A stretch of DNA of 64,000 bases from contig NC_052475.1 of assembly GCF_009730915.1 (NCBI RefSeq), positions 744,001-808,000 of the forward strand, read 5' to 3'. Below are positions 1-12,500 of the stretch, one piece after another. This DNA is from Dioscorea cayenensis subsp. rotundata (lineage: Eukaryota > Streptophyta > Magnoliopsida > Dioscoreales > Dioscoreaceae). Positions within the stretch are counted from its first letter, which is position 1. Every line of letters starts with the position of its first letter. The notes below the pieces were generated by a model that ran no database searches, was not told the DNA's origin, and saw nothing but the letters and a program-made list of their open reading frames with translations. The position numbers and the translations under genes are program-made.

Positions 1-623
1 CTATTGTGGGATAAATTGGAAAACTTTCAGACATCAACCATAGCTACTTATAGAGTGTCAGAAATCACTGCCAGTCATTTAGTCTAGGAAATTAGCTGAA
101 GGTATAGCATATCTGTGATCTGGGATAGAGGCAAACTCTTGAATGATTCCATACTGAAATTGGTTAAGTGCCGGAAATAGCATCAGACAGAAATCTCATT
201 GAGTGGAAAATGTAGTTTGTGTTTGTTGAAGATAGGAGATTGAACTCATCATGACCTGCCAAAATTTCTTGTTCAATGATCATGAAACACAGCTAAAGAA
301 AGTGTTACAGATAAATGTATACACTCATTGGTGGCAGGAATATGGGTTTGTATTTTTAAGCAAGCTGTGATATTGCACACTTTGTCCCAGATACTCAATT
401 GTGCATTTTTCAAAGCTTCATACGACAGTCAGTGTTCTGCATTTCCTACTTTACTTGAGAGAAGGATTTTGTACTCTTTACTTGGTACTATTTCAATTTA
501 TAAATATCTTGCTGCCTGCATTCTTATAATGTTGCTTTTGAATCAATATCAACAGAAAAATTAGAATTTTTGTTCTCATGTTTGACCGTGAACACCATTG
601 TGCTTCCTGCTTGTCTAATGTAG

Positions 624-3600
624 GTGGAAGGGGGTGGGACTGTTCCTTTGAGGGAAGTCCTATCATTAGACAATGAAAGACAAAGGCATGTAGAGATTGA
701 CAAAACTTTTCATCAGACTTGCAGCAGTGCTCCAATTTCTTCTGCGGGCCAGATTCATGGCCTTCCAGCTGGAGGCGATGTGTGGGATAAAAATTTGGGA
801 GGGAAAATTTCATTTGGCAAGGTGGTAATTAGTACTGCTGATGCTGATCAAGAGCTTAGAATGGCAATTCAACAATATCCTAGTTGTGAACCTCTTTCAC
901 AATCATATGAAGGGATTGGTTCCAGGTTCTCCTCTAAATTGCTCCCAAGTTCTGTAAACTGCTTCCTATTTGGATGTCAAGATACATTTTTCTAGTCTTA
1001 GTTTAGTAATTACTTGTTACAAGCCACCGCCTTCATATGACGTATTTGATGGAACTGCTCACTTACTGTCCAATGAAATCCTTATCTGTTTTTAACATCA
1101 CATTTTTTATCCTATGAAGAACATACCTGGTCAGCTTGTTGTGTACATGCTAGGCAGGGCAGAAATCTTGTTTTTGGGCAAGCACTAGATTTGTGGATGT
1201 AATTCCTCAAATGATCTGATTTAATTAATATTACTGATTCGTTTACGATTTCCAAATCTTTACAGAGTCGGGCCACTGAATAGAATTGTTGGAAACGACA
1301 ATGTTGATGCTAATCCCCCATTGAGTAGTCACAGCACAGAGGTCATCTCTAGAAATGATACATATGGTCTCTCTCTTCCTAATGAGAGAATGGATGGCTC
1401 TACTGATCTGTTGGAGGACCAAATAATAACAAAGGGAAAACATAGGTAAGTTTACTTGCAGGACATATGTGCTAAAACATCAATAAGTTTTCTTGTGTAA
1501 TTAGATTTTATTAATTTCAATGGTTGGTTTATGATTTCTAAGACTTTGCGGGGCTGGATTGGATGAAATTGTTGGTAGCAACAAGATGATTGTTAATTCT
1601 CTGTTGGGTAGTGACCGCGCACAAATCACACCTAGAAATGATCTGGATGGTATCTCTTTATCAAATGAGAGTAGGGATCACATCAACAGGCTGCAGAAGA
1701 TGTTAGTAATCACTGGAAAAATTTAGTAAACTTGCTTTGTATGATTGGATAAATTTAATCAATATCATGAGTTGGCTTATGATTTTCAAATTTTTGCAGA
1801 GCTGCATCATCAAACATAATCATTGGAAGCGACTCAATGGATGTTAATTCCCTGCAAAGCAGTGGCAGCTTACAAGTTAAACCTCGATTTGATATGGGCG
1901 GTATCTCAATTGCAAAGGAGGGAATGGATTCTGCTTCTGGACTGCAGGAAGAGCTAATGAGAACAAAAGGAAAGCATAAGTAAGTCTGCTTGTATGATAA
2001 GTGCTATCACGCTTGTGCTAAGTGCTATTACATATTTCTTATTTTGTCATAATTTAGAGTTAATATCTTTGCACGGCTAAGAAGACCAAGTAATTGTTTC
2101 TAATGTTTATGCTTGTATGGGGAGAGATTATTTTTCTATAATTATGTGGTCTTTCCCTCTGTCATTTTGTCAATTATAATCTTTTTGTATTGCACTTCTA
2201 TGCAGCCTAAATATCCAAGAGGAAGTGCGAATGGGAAGCCAGAGCACTTCAATCGAAATAAATACATCTGGAATACCGATGACTGGTGTTCTGTTGAACT
2301 CATCTTTTAACTTTCAGCAGCCACCAGAAAACGATGCAGGGGACCAACTAGCTTCCTCAAATGAAGTCCTGGCATTACCTGGGGCTGTTAATCATGAACT
2401 TCCCTTGCCTGAATGGTCAGGTTCTTGTCCCATTGCATGCAAGCAACTCTGTTCCTCAAACGAAGTCCAGGCATTGTCTGGCACAATCAACGACATGCAT
2501 CCCTTACTCACAGGATCGCCTCTATCTCCTATTTCACGGAGCCAATTGCCTTCCTCAAACAAGGCTATAGGATCAGCTTTCTGTCCCACTGCACAGGAAC
2601 AACTTCCTTCCTCAAATGAAGTTCAGTCCTTGTCTTGGACCGTTAACAATAAGCGCCCTTTGCCTGTGGAATGTGATTCCTATCCTGTTGCTCAATGTAT
2701 CGTCCACCATCCACTAGAGACGTGCTGTGCAAGGAGGGCAAATGTATTTTCCCCTGGCTTAAGCCTTGATGATTCCAACATCTTGGCAGATGGCTTTCCA
2801 GGTGCTGATTCTGGTACAAGATTAGAACCTACTGAATCATCTGGTGGGACTTTACTTTCCTTGGACGTACTTTATAATACCCCACACTTAAAACTACAAG
2901 CTGGGGAAATTCCATCTCTAGCTGGATTTCTGAAGAGTGAGGAATCAGGGTGCCGCTGATGGCGAGTGTGACAAATCAGCTGATGATGATGTAGCACATA
3001 AAGGGGATCTTAATTCTGTAAATAGAGTGGCAAGTACTGTCTTTCCTGCAAGAAAGAATGTTTCATCCAAGCCTGAAATTGGAGATGGAATTCTGAGACA
3101 AACTACGAGTGGAAGATGCTTAAAGAGGTCAAAAGCACATTTGTCATTTGTGAAGGAACTGGACCATGAAGAAACCAGCAGGCCACCCAAAAGTCAGAGG
3201 TCCTGTTCGAATAAGAATGAGAGGTCCTCAACCTTCTATATGGCTTTCTTGTTTTAACCTTAATTACTAATAGCCTCTTAATTTTCATTTGAATGTGACT
3301 CATTCTTGCAGTAGGATTGGCCATCCTTCCATGATATCGCATTGTAAAGCTTATGGACATTCAGGTCAATATTTAAATAGTCTGTCCCCTAGATTTGAAT
3401 GATTATTAGAATACGTAGCTTCCTTCTTTGTTATTTCTATGTAAAAGCACTGATAACCATAGTTTTCTTTACTTGTTCAACATCTTATCTGTCATGTCTT
3501 TGCAGACAAATCAAATGCTGATAAGCAAGAACTGATAGCAGCTGCCAATGCTGCTCGGAATGCAAGTTGTATGTGTCATACCTAACATACTGGCAATACT

Positions 3601-6600
3601 TCTGTCATTTTGATTTATTTGATCTTGAACTTATGTCTCTTTGCAGGTGCTGCATGCTCGAGTAATTTCTGGAAGACAGTTGAACCCATTTTCTCTTTTG
3701 CTGATCCAAAGGACATAAGCTATGTGATGCAGCAGGCAAATGCATTCTAATTTTTTGATTTCTCTTATTCTTTTTATTTTTTATTTTTTATATTTCACTT
3801 GAACTTCTTTTTTTGCTATTGCCTTCTAAACATGTTTAACTCCTTGCTGACTAACCTTCATAGCAAGTAAATTTGGTGAACCGACTTTATTAGACCTTGT
3901 CCCGCATGCCTGAAGATGGGCACAAAACAATGGTTACCACAGTATATTTGAAGTTTACTTTGGCTATGTAGCTCTTCCATGTAATTTGGACTCCTTGTTT
4001 CTCAGTGTCATTAACCTAGTATGGCTTCTGCCACTACCTCTTGTGCTTATATTCAGGGATAAAAATGTTGTTCCATGTTTTGCACTGTGGTATGATTTAT
4101 AGTGTGATGCCAGGTCTCTTGTGCACTACATATCATTTTGAATGCCTGGCTAACAAGTGCCTGGCATGTGAGCGAAATGTGCTGTTATGAATATGTGGTG
4201 TTTTAATTGGTTTATTGTAGCCTATTTGGTATTAGCAGTATTTTTTTTTTCTTTATGGTTATGTTTGCTATTGTGTGGTCAATCATCTTTAATAGTATCC
4301 TGTATAGATATGCTGTATCTGAGCCTCTCCTTTTCAGGATGTGATTGGTTGTGCAGAAATTCCCCTGCCGAAGGGTTCTTTTTCAACAAAATTACAAGGA
4401 AGTCGAAGAAACAAGGATGACAACAACAAAGATGTGGATTCTGTTTTTTCAGGCGAGTCATTGTCTACCTAAAAAAGTTTCTAATAGATCAGAAACACAA
4501 AGCCTGGTCAGAAGAATATTTCTCTAGTGGAAATCTTCTTTCTGCCTTTATTGTAGGATTGAAAATGTTGGACTATGACAGCAATCAGGGTACACCTTTT
4601 ATCAGCATTTAAACAGTTTTTCCCCTTATGGTGCAGATACTGCAGAAGATGATCATAAAGAGTCTGATCATAGGAAACCTGTATCAAAGGTGGAAAGTGC
4701 CTTTGGTAGTCAGAAGTGTACTGCAGCCATTCACTTTGGAAATCTCAATGCCCAAGATCTTGTGTTTGGTGATGACCTGGTGCATGAAAATATCACTTTA
4801 GAACATTCAGATAATGTTCTTTCCCAGAATCTGTCACGAACTAGTTCAGACTGCCTGCAAAACTTGGGTGCTGATTTTTCTGCTGTTTCAAGTGGGTGCT
4901 GCAATGAGGGCATGCCTCTGAATGAAAAGGTCTTAATGGAACAGAGCATTATAGATATACACCCAGAGACAAGGGTAGGTTCTTCATAATTAATACCTAG
5001 TAAATTTGCATCTCACTAATGTAAATTGAGCGCCAGAGAACCAGGGTACTCACTTGGATAACTAAGATTTCTATTCTATGTCTAATCGTGGTTTAAATTT
5101 TATTTGATTTCTCATTTCATTTGTCCTAACCTTCCATGACCTTTGTTTTTAAATACCACTGTGACATTTCGCTTTTTTTCTAAACATATTTCTTACAAAG
5201 TTTCAGAAGGAAATTTCTTATGAAAGCTAACTACTATCTCAGTTTCTTATGAAAGCTAACTACTATCTCAGTAAATTACTTATTTCTTTCTCACATTTGT
5301 ATTGTTCCAGAAGGGGCGATCTGAGGAAGAAGATTCTGAGATAGATATAGATTTAGCAGAACTCAAGTTGAGGCTTTATGAACAGGTTGTTTTTACAAGA
5401 TCAATTTTCTTTTGTAGTTCTGTGGCTTTATGACCCTATTTGATATAATATTGTCTGTTAAAATCCTTTCATTATCATATTATTTACAGTCTATCACCTT
5501 GTCCTCCTGTTTATCCTTTCTCGTTGCATTGTGGATGGAAATTATCATGTTTTTATGATTTGAGAATGCAAGTAATGCTTCAAGTTATACTTATTGTTTG
5601 GTTTGGGAACCAAACTGCATTGAGCAGTGTTGAATAGCAAATAGTTTACATTGCACAGAGCTCATTTTGTTTTCCTTGGGAATACATGATAACTTATTTT
5701 GTGGGAATATGTTCTACCAGTTGTTATTTTTATAATTAATTTTCATGCTGTGCCTTTCTTTTCCTGTACCAGTGTTGACACTGTACTGGCATTATAGGTG
5801 AATTACAGGAGAAGACAGTTGAATAAAATAGAGAAGGCCATGCAAAATGCAAAAGAAATTGAGGACAGGTACCAACTTTTGTGCTTTAGATTGTCCTCTA
5901 TTTACATGTTCTACCAATGGTGAAATAAATTCTATTGCTTGTTCTGCAGGAACCTTGAACAACTTGCGTTGGATAAACTTGTTGAAATGGCTTACCAAAA
6001 ACTGATGGTAATTGTTATCAGTGGCTTTATTCAAGATGACAATTATTTATTTATTTTGTGTTTGCGCTGAATTCACAAGTATTTGCATTTGTGTTGTGGC
6101 TTTTCAGAAAAAAGAAAAAAAAAAAAAACCCTGCATTTATCTGTTTGTTTTCCTTGTTTGTTTCCTATGGAGTGAAAATGAACATTTATTATCAGACTTT
6201 CTATTGCTTCTGCCATGCCAATGCAAACAATCATCTCATCTATTAGTCTCTTAAATTCTTTCTTTGAAGTAATAGTTGTTTGATTTATCATGATAATTAT
6301 CTTTATAATTGTTTATTTGGCTTTAGTGTGCTTCGGTTGTAAGACTAATTTGAATTGTTGCATCTTGAGGATTAGCTAGTCTGTCATTCTGCAAAACCAT
6401 ATATTTCTTTACAGTGTGGTCGAAGTCATAACATGGGTGCCAGGAATTTGTCTAAGCAGAGCGCAATAACTTTTGCAAAGCGAACTTTGGCGAGATGCAA
6501 GGAATACGAGGAGACTGGGAAAAGCTGCTTCAGTGAACCTGCTTTACGTGAGATACTCTTCTCTGCACCTCCACATTGCAGCAATGTCTCACATGTGGCA

Positions 6601-7070
6601 CCCGATAAGGGTCAGGCATCGGGTACGACACTAAGATTGTTCTCTAACATGCTTTTTTAGTTTATGAATATTAGCATGTATAATTTTATCATTCGTTTTC
6701 GTAATTCTTTTGCTTGTATGGTCTGTGGCTTATATGCAAGGCTTACCGTGTATTAACGTCAGGTTCTGTGGGAAATGGACTTTCTGATAAGTGTCAAAGA
6801 GGTTCTTTGGATCTTTGCCAAAGTTCTGCACATGTTAAATTGCTGTCTGGGAATACTGCACACAATTTATCAAGAAACTCAGAAGATGAATTGTTGCTGG
6901 ATGCTGCAGATTCAATGGAAATCTTAGATATAGCGGATGGACTTGGTGCGCCGGGTCAGGATATTGGGTCTTGGTTGAATATCGACGAAGACCTACTTGA
7001 TGATGATGAGGAGCTGGTTGGCTTAGATGTTCCCATGGATGACCTTTCCGATCTAAATGTTATTTTTTGA
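624..7070 (+). CDS. Conserved plant protein of unknown function (At4g29790/At2g19390-like), 5' end outside window
   Basis: Exons that join in phase: 624-925, 1266-1445, 1800-1979, 2206-about 2813, about 2938-3223, 3312-3364, 3506-3565, 3647-3735, 4338-4452, 4637-4974, 5311-5385, 5798-5868, 5950-6007, 6415-6622 and 6763-7070, ending in TGA. No start codon is visible, so the 5' part lies upstream. The C-terminus (acidic stretch, then MDDLSDLNVIF) and the motifs DIGSWLNIDEDLL, ELKLRLYEQ and SKQSAITFAKRTLARC are what I recall from a large plant-specific, probably nuclear family with no firm function; this assignment is from memory. A charged, probably coiled-coil segment is encoded at 5311-6007. 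The introns after 3735 and 4452 appear to use GC donors. The frame changes once near 2.9 kb: either a short intron (about 2814-2937 restores the frame) or a one-base indel. Exon borders are good, the function is unknown. Confidence 0.68.
1266..1979 (+). repeat. Tandem triplicated exon, middle copy decayed
   Basis: Three related blocks lie in a row: 1266-1445 (180 bases), about 1543-1725, and 1800-1979 (180 bases). All carry an ATTGTTGG/ATCATTGG-like core near the 5' end, an AATGAGAG-like block and a GGAAAA/GGAAAG end. The outer copies have TTTTGCAG-type acceptors and GTAAGT donors and join each other in phase. The middle copy has TTTGCGG where the acceptor AG should be. It can use an AAG a few bases upstream in frame, but joining its end to the third copy creates a TAA. 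It is therefore probably skipped, or its inclusion ends translation. Confidence 0.75.
2345..2698 (+). repeat. Degenerate 33-residue tandem repeat inside the coding sequence
   Basis: Within the long exon of the first gene, units begin at 2345, 2444, 2543 and 2600. The first two steps are exactly 99 bases (33 codons); the third unit is shortened to 57 bases. Each unit opens with QL-x-SSN, usually followed by EV and an AL/SL-x-G/W core, and the full units end with PLP or PLL and a serine/proline-rich tail. The repeat looks disordered. It is not a domain I can name. Confidence 0.75.
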
Positions 7071-9069
7071 TTAGAAGTTTCAGAATGTTTAGTTCCTATT
7101 TTAGAACCAACTAATCATCATGTGTTACCTCAAGCATTGAGCTTGCAACATTGATTTTTTTTTTGTGTGTGTGTGTGTATACCCTTATAAAGTTAAAGTC
7201 CAGACTAATGTTTTCTGTTGTTCTTGAACTTCATTTTTACCTTTATAAATTTATAAAGTTAGTTAATTGTCAAGGGATATGAACAGCACAAACCTGCCAC
7301 TGGTTTGGCCAATTTAAGTTTACATCCTTGAACAGATATAAAATCAGGTTCTGCAGCCAATTGGTAAGGTTTGTTAACTCTTATTCTGAATAATTTTTAG
7401 TTACTCATTGTTGACTATATCTTACTGTTAGCCGCCTTTGTTTACTTCAAATTTTTGTTACTTGAAAAGCTTATCCTTAGTTTTTTTTTATAATTTATTT
7501 TCAGAAGCCATGGATAAATTTTGAGATTTTCTTTATGTACTTTTGACTTGCATATGTTTAATAGTTCTTACAAATGTCTTCTTCTTATTGGTTAAGTATT
7601 CTAAACATTGTTAGAAATCAGGCATGAGTAATGCATGAGTTATCATTTTATTTACTCATTCTAAAGAAAAATATATTCTTGATGGTGTTGAACATATATA
7701 TATATATATATATATTCTTATTTTTATAGTTTATATTGAGGATTAGTTGAACTTAGCTTTCAATTGCCGGTCAATTGTTCCCACAGGCCATGGAAGAATA
7801 TAAGCACCAACATCTGCAGACCATTTGGAAAGAATCTCTATTTGTCTCATTCTAGCTTTTTGAAGTACACGGGTGGTGGAATTATCATTCGTTCTCACCT
7901 CTTAAAACTAGGGAGCGAGATCAGGAGATATCGAACTCGCGTCTCTCCCAAATAAAGAGACCCAAAATATTACTAGGTCACATGCCTTTTGGTCATTTTA
8001 GCACTTTGATTTTCTATGCGCGGACTTGAGTTATTGTATTTGTAATTATTGTTTAATTTATTTTCTTTTGTAGTTTATCTTTTAGTTCACTTTTAAGTAT
8101 TGAGTATTACTTTTTTTTAACTCTATTAATAAATATTGTTTATGTACTATTTTTTTTAAAAGTAATTTATAATTTTCTTTTCTTGATAAAATTAAAATCT
8201 TAAGCCAATAATACATTACTAAGATCTTTTAATTAAACAGTATATAACTTTTGAAAACTAAAATCCTTTTCTAATATTACAACAAGCATTTTCAACTCTT
8301 TATTGTATATATAGCTTTTCTAAAATGAGAAAGAGGCCAAGCATTTGTCTTTCAACCCATAAAATTTCTTCAATCAATCAATCAATGAATCAAATGAGTG
8401 GATTCAAAAGGGACAAAAGGCACATCCAAAACTCAAACCAAATTGCATGCATTATAATATAGAAAGAGAATACATGGACCCCACCTCTCTTCAATTCTTG
8501 GTACTTCTAACACTCATCTTCTTCATCTTCTTAACTTTTCCTTGGCTTCTTCCATTGTTGGGACTCACCATATATTTATTTATTGAAGATTTTGTTGCAG
8601 CAAATATATATAAATATATATATACAGATATATGTTCACAGTTCACCCAACTTGTCCTTCTTCCCATGCAGCTAGTGGTGCATGCTATCCTATCCATTAA
8701 TGCATCAAATAAATAAACAACACATGCATATCATATCCATATCCTACGCTAAGTTCTCTTCATATATATCTGATATATAATATAATGTACTTAGCCTTAC
8801 AATTTACTCATCATCTTAACATCCACATTCTTGCCATTTCCTTTGTACACTCATTAGCAAACATAATATTTCCATCATTCAATTTCAAACACTCTCTCTC
8901 TCTCTCTCTCTCTAAGATTTGTCTGCAATATTTGATTTTAAAAAAAAAAAGTCAGAAAGCTGAAAAATGACCAGGTATTTGGTGGTGAATCACTTGCATG
9001 TCTGAAGTTGTTGTAGGGCAGGTACCTTCATCTGGGACAAACATGTTCCTGCTAAACATTAAGCATAAA
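7071..9069. other. 3' UTR and AT-rich intergenic DNA
   Basis: Holds the 3' UTR of the upstream gene, a short (TG)n run near 7166, an (AT)n run near 7692-7714 and a (CT)n run near 8892-8913. A tRNA-like B-box (GTTCGATATC) reads on the minus strand near 7928-7937, possibly from an old SINE; no complete tRNA fold is seen. A small reading frame at 8474-8716 could encode a hydrophobic peptide starting MDPTSLQFLV, which I do not recognise and do not call as a gene. Confidence 0.5.
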
Positions 9070-9475
9070 AACTCTCAAAAAAGTTTATTTTCATGCATGA
9101 GATTGATTAGAAGGTGAAAGCAAGTAATAATAATATACACAACCTACTCATCAAGAAAATGACTAAGTCTTCCACATCTAGAAGAAAGACTTATATTAAT
9201 GTCTATAATTGAGTGTGGTCCTACATGCATCATATTTAAGTTGTTGAAGTTTTGATGAAGTTGATATATAATGTGTAAATGTCTCATAAAAGTTTAATTT
9301 CATGCATGGAATTGATTAGAAGGTTAAAGTAAGTAAATAAACCTACTCATCATGAAAATGACCAAGTCTTCCACAAGTCTAAAAAAATTATATCAATGTC
9401 TATAATTGAGTGTGGTCCTGCGCGCATGCATTATATTGAAGTTGTTCAACTTTTTGATGAAGTTCATAAATAATT
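9070..9475. repeat. Two-copy tandem duplication of about 205 bases
   Basis: Copy 1 (about 9070-9275) and copy 2 (about 9276-9475) share long stretches in the same order: TTTCATGCATG, TTGATTAGAAGGT, CCTACTCATCA, AAGTCTTCCACA, then ATGTCTATAATTGAGTGTGG. Copies differ by scattered substitutions and small gaps. The pair lies just beyond the stop codon of the minus-strand bZIP gene, probably in or next to its 3' UTR. Confidence 0.75.
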
Positions 9476-9553
9476 AAATACATCTTTTATATATATATAC
9501 ACACATACACACATAAATAGTGACAATTATGATAATGGTAATGATAAAGAAGC

Positions 9554-12500
9554 TTACTCTCGAGGCCGAGAAGCCCAGAGTGAACTCAGAGCACGAAGAC
9601 GATTGTAGTATTCTCCGATCGCCAAGAAACATCTCGCTGCTTGTCGAATTGTTAAGATTCGTCGAAGTTGATGAAGTGTTTGTTGCCTCAAGTTATCAGC
9701 CTAGTTTTTTTTAGAAAAATTTGAGGTGATCAGAGGATGAAGTATATATAGTTGGAATAAAAAAAAAGTCTAAGTTCATAATTCATTATGCAAGTTATGG
9801 TAATAATACAATAAGAAAGAAGAGCACTTTGCATCTAGAAAAAAGCAGTTGAAATGAAGTGGTTGGATGTACTTGCATTATTGCATATAAATATAATTGA
9901 TTGATACTCAAATATATAAAAAAAAGGGAGCAAAAAATTAATGGCCTTATGAGAAGGTTAGGTAGTTTGGTTCTTTTCTATAAACTGTTCATAGATAGCA
10001 ACCCATTCATCATAAACAAAAGAAATATATTTCTTATGACTTTGATGTATCTGTCCTAAATCATATAATGTATATATATATATATATACAGAAAATAAAG
10101 AAGTTGCTGGGGTGAATGGTAAATATGAATAAGAAAAAGGACATAAGAATAATTGAGCAGAGCCTCATGAAAGGCAAGTTGCAGATATTCGTCCTTGGCT
10201 TCATTTAGTGAGGTGACAGGTGTACTTCCAAAAAAACTCCCTACCTTCAATGCCCTTAAATATTTAAAAAACTACTAAACTGCCATCACTCTATATTGGC
10301 AATCATAAAATTACTGAAAAGCCCCTGAAACATAGTCAACTTCTCAATAACTCCTTTGCACTCTTCTATATATTTTTTTAATAATTATTTTTGAAAACAA
10401 ACAGTGTTTGGGCCAACTTGAATTCTCTAAAAATAAATATTCCAAAAAAGGGGCTCTCTAGTAATTTTCTTTTATTCTCTAAACATGAACTAAAGTCTGA
10501 GAATAAATTAAAAAAGGCTGACTAAATATATATGTACCTGTCTAACAAAGCCTTCAAGGTTGGCAAGCTTGTCAAGAGCCATGGACATATGACCCATGTA
10601 ATTCCCCACATAATCACCAACACTGAGAGCTCCACTAGCCACTGTATCAGCCAAAGAATGTTGAAGCTGTTCAAGTCCTTGTGACAGTGCTTCTTCAGCT
10701 TGAGTTGATGACTGCTGAAGGCTATATATCCCCACTAGTTGTTGCTCAGTCACAGGATCCAATTGTGGCATCAAAACCTATAGATACATACATACATGCA
10801 TGCACAGACATTAACATCTATATATATATATATATACTTTCATGCATCATGCATGTATAATTGCAAAGGTCATACTAATAATATACACAGAAATACACAG
10901 ACCTTGAGAAGCTCAGAAGGTCTAAAACCTCCCATCCAAAGGAAGCACCTTTCTGCAGGAGTAGTCCACATTCCGGTGATCAGATGAAAGACGTCGGTCT
11001 TTGCTGCAATGCCTCTAAGTCTAAAGAATTCATCATAGTGTGTCAGGCATTCATCTACTATAATTCTAAGATCAGTGTCACAGAGATGAGCTTGCAATCC
11101 TGCTCGCAGTTCCGTCATGTTCTTCAAGCTCTCGTCGAGCCACCGGGCGTATTCCATGTCGAACATTGCAGCTCCTGCTCATCCATTCATTTTTCAGAAA
11201 TCATACAAAGGACAACAGTTAAGTGAATTGTTATGTGCAGTAGTTGAGTGTTCTTGTTCTTGTTTGATTAATTTTACCAGAACTCATGTTTGCACTTGCA
11301 CCAGCTGATGTTCCTAGGAGAAATCCCTGAAAACAAAGAAATTTTCAGTATCAGTGGATTATTTTATTGTTTTGAGTGCAAAATGAAGAGAATTTTGAAT
11401 TGATCTTGACCTGAGAACGAGCTCTGTGGAGATCTTGTTCCAGTTGGGTGAGTTTTATTCTACTGCTTTCTAACTGTTGTACATATGCCTTCTTTCTCAG
11501 CCTGCTCTTCTTGGCTGCTTCTCTATTTTGAGCTAAACGTCTGAGTGTCTGTTAATCATAAAGAAATCAATATCAGATACATTTATCCACATATAAACCA
11601 AAAGCTGGAGATTTATTTATTTTGCTTTAAGCATAATTTGTTTTTCTTTACATCTTCTAAGTGAGTGGATGAAGCATTGGATTCCAGTATACTTGGCTTC
11701 CACTGTTATTACAAAATATATCAATTATCTGAAAGAGAATTTTACTCTTGAGACCGAATCAGCATCCATTAAGCATGTCAATGGATGAAAGAGAGAAAGA
11801 TAAGAGAGGTTCATAACCTTTGCATCAAGTGTTCTTCCATCTCTCACACCAGCCACCCTTCTCTGCACCATAAGTTCAAAGTGAGAGTGCAAGTTAAACA
11901 TTTGATAGAATATTCATTCTATAAAGAATATATTAATATTCTTAGCATCAAAAGTGACTAATGACTAATAATAGTAATCTCTTCCATTTTATCTATATGT
12001 ATATATGTATAAATTGCTTAATTTTTGCTCAAGTTTCTGTGGTCAAACAAGCAGAAATAGAAGTGATGCTTTGAGAAATGGGAATTTGGAGTTCTTGAAG
12101 TTTGAGAAGAGTAAACACTTTAAATGCACCGGCAGTTTCTTGATGACCTTTTTGGGGATTCGTGACATTGATAAAATGGGTAATTGGAAAGCAATCCAAA
12201 CAGTACCTTTTCTTGGGGTCTGGACTGATGATTTGTTGCTGCTGCAGCTTCTGTTCCTGTCCTAGAGACATCACTGACCATCATCTCTTGCTGTTCTTGT
12301 AGTTGTTGCTGCTGTTGTTGCTCAGAGGATTGGTCTGATGAGGTCTTTTTGCTAACTGGGGAGTCTGATCCCAGCTGGGAAATTGTATTTTGGGCTGATC
12401 CTGAATCAGTGCTCTCTGTTGACAATGAAGTTCCCTGAGGACAATCTCAATAGAGAGCAAGGAAGGCAGCTTAAGACCCACAAGAGGGAGGAGAAAAACA

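Noticed and set aside
328-564. 78-codon frame near the start of the window
   Set aside because: Very low-complexity content with no recognisable motif, inside what looks like an intron preceding the exon at 624.
4187-4420. Hydrophobic 77-codon frame overlapping an intron of the first gene
   Set aside because: It is T-rich intron sequence running into a true exon in the wrong frame.
7925-7940. Possible tRNA gene on the minus strand, from a B-box-like GTTCGATATC
   Set aside because: No acceptor stem or cloverleaf could be drawn around it; at most it is a SINE remnant.
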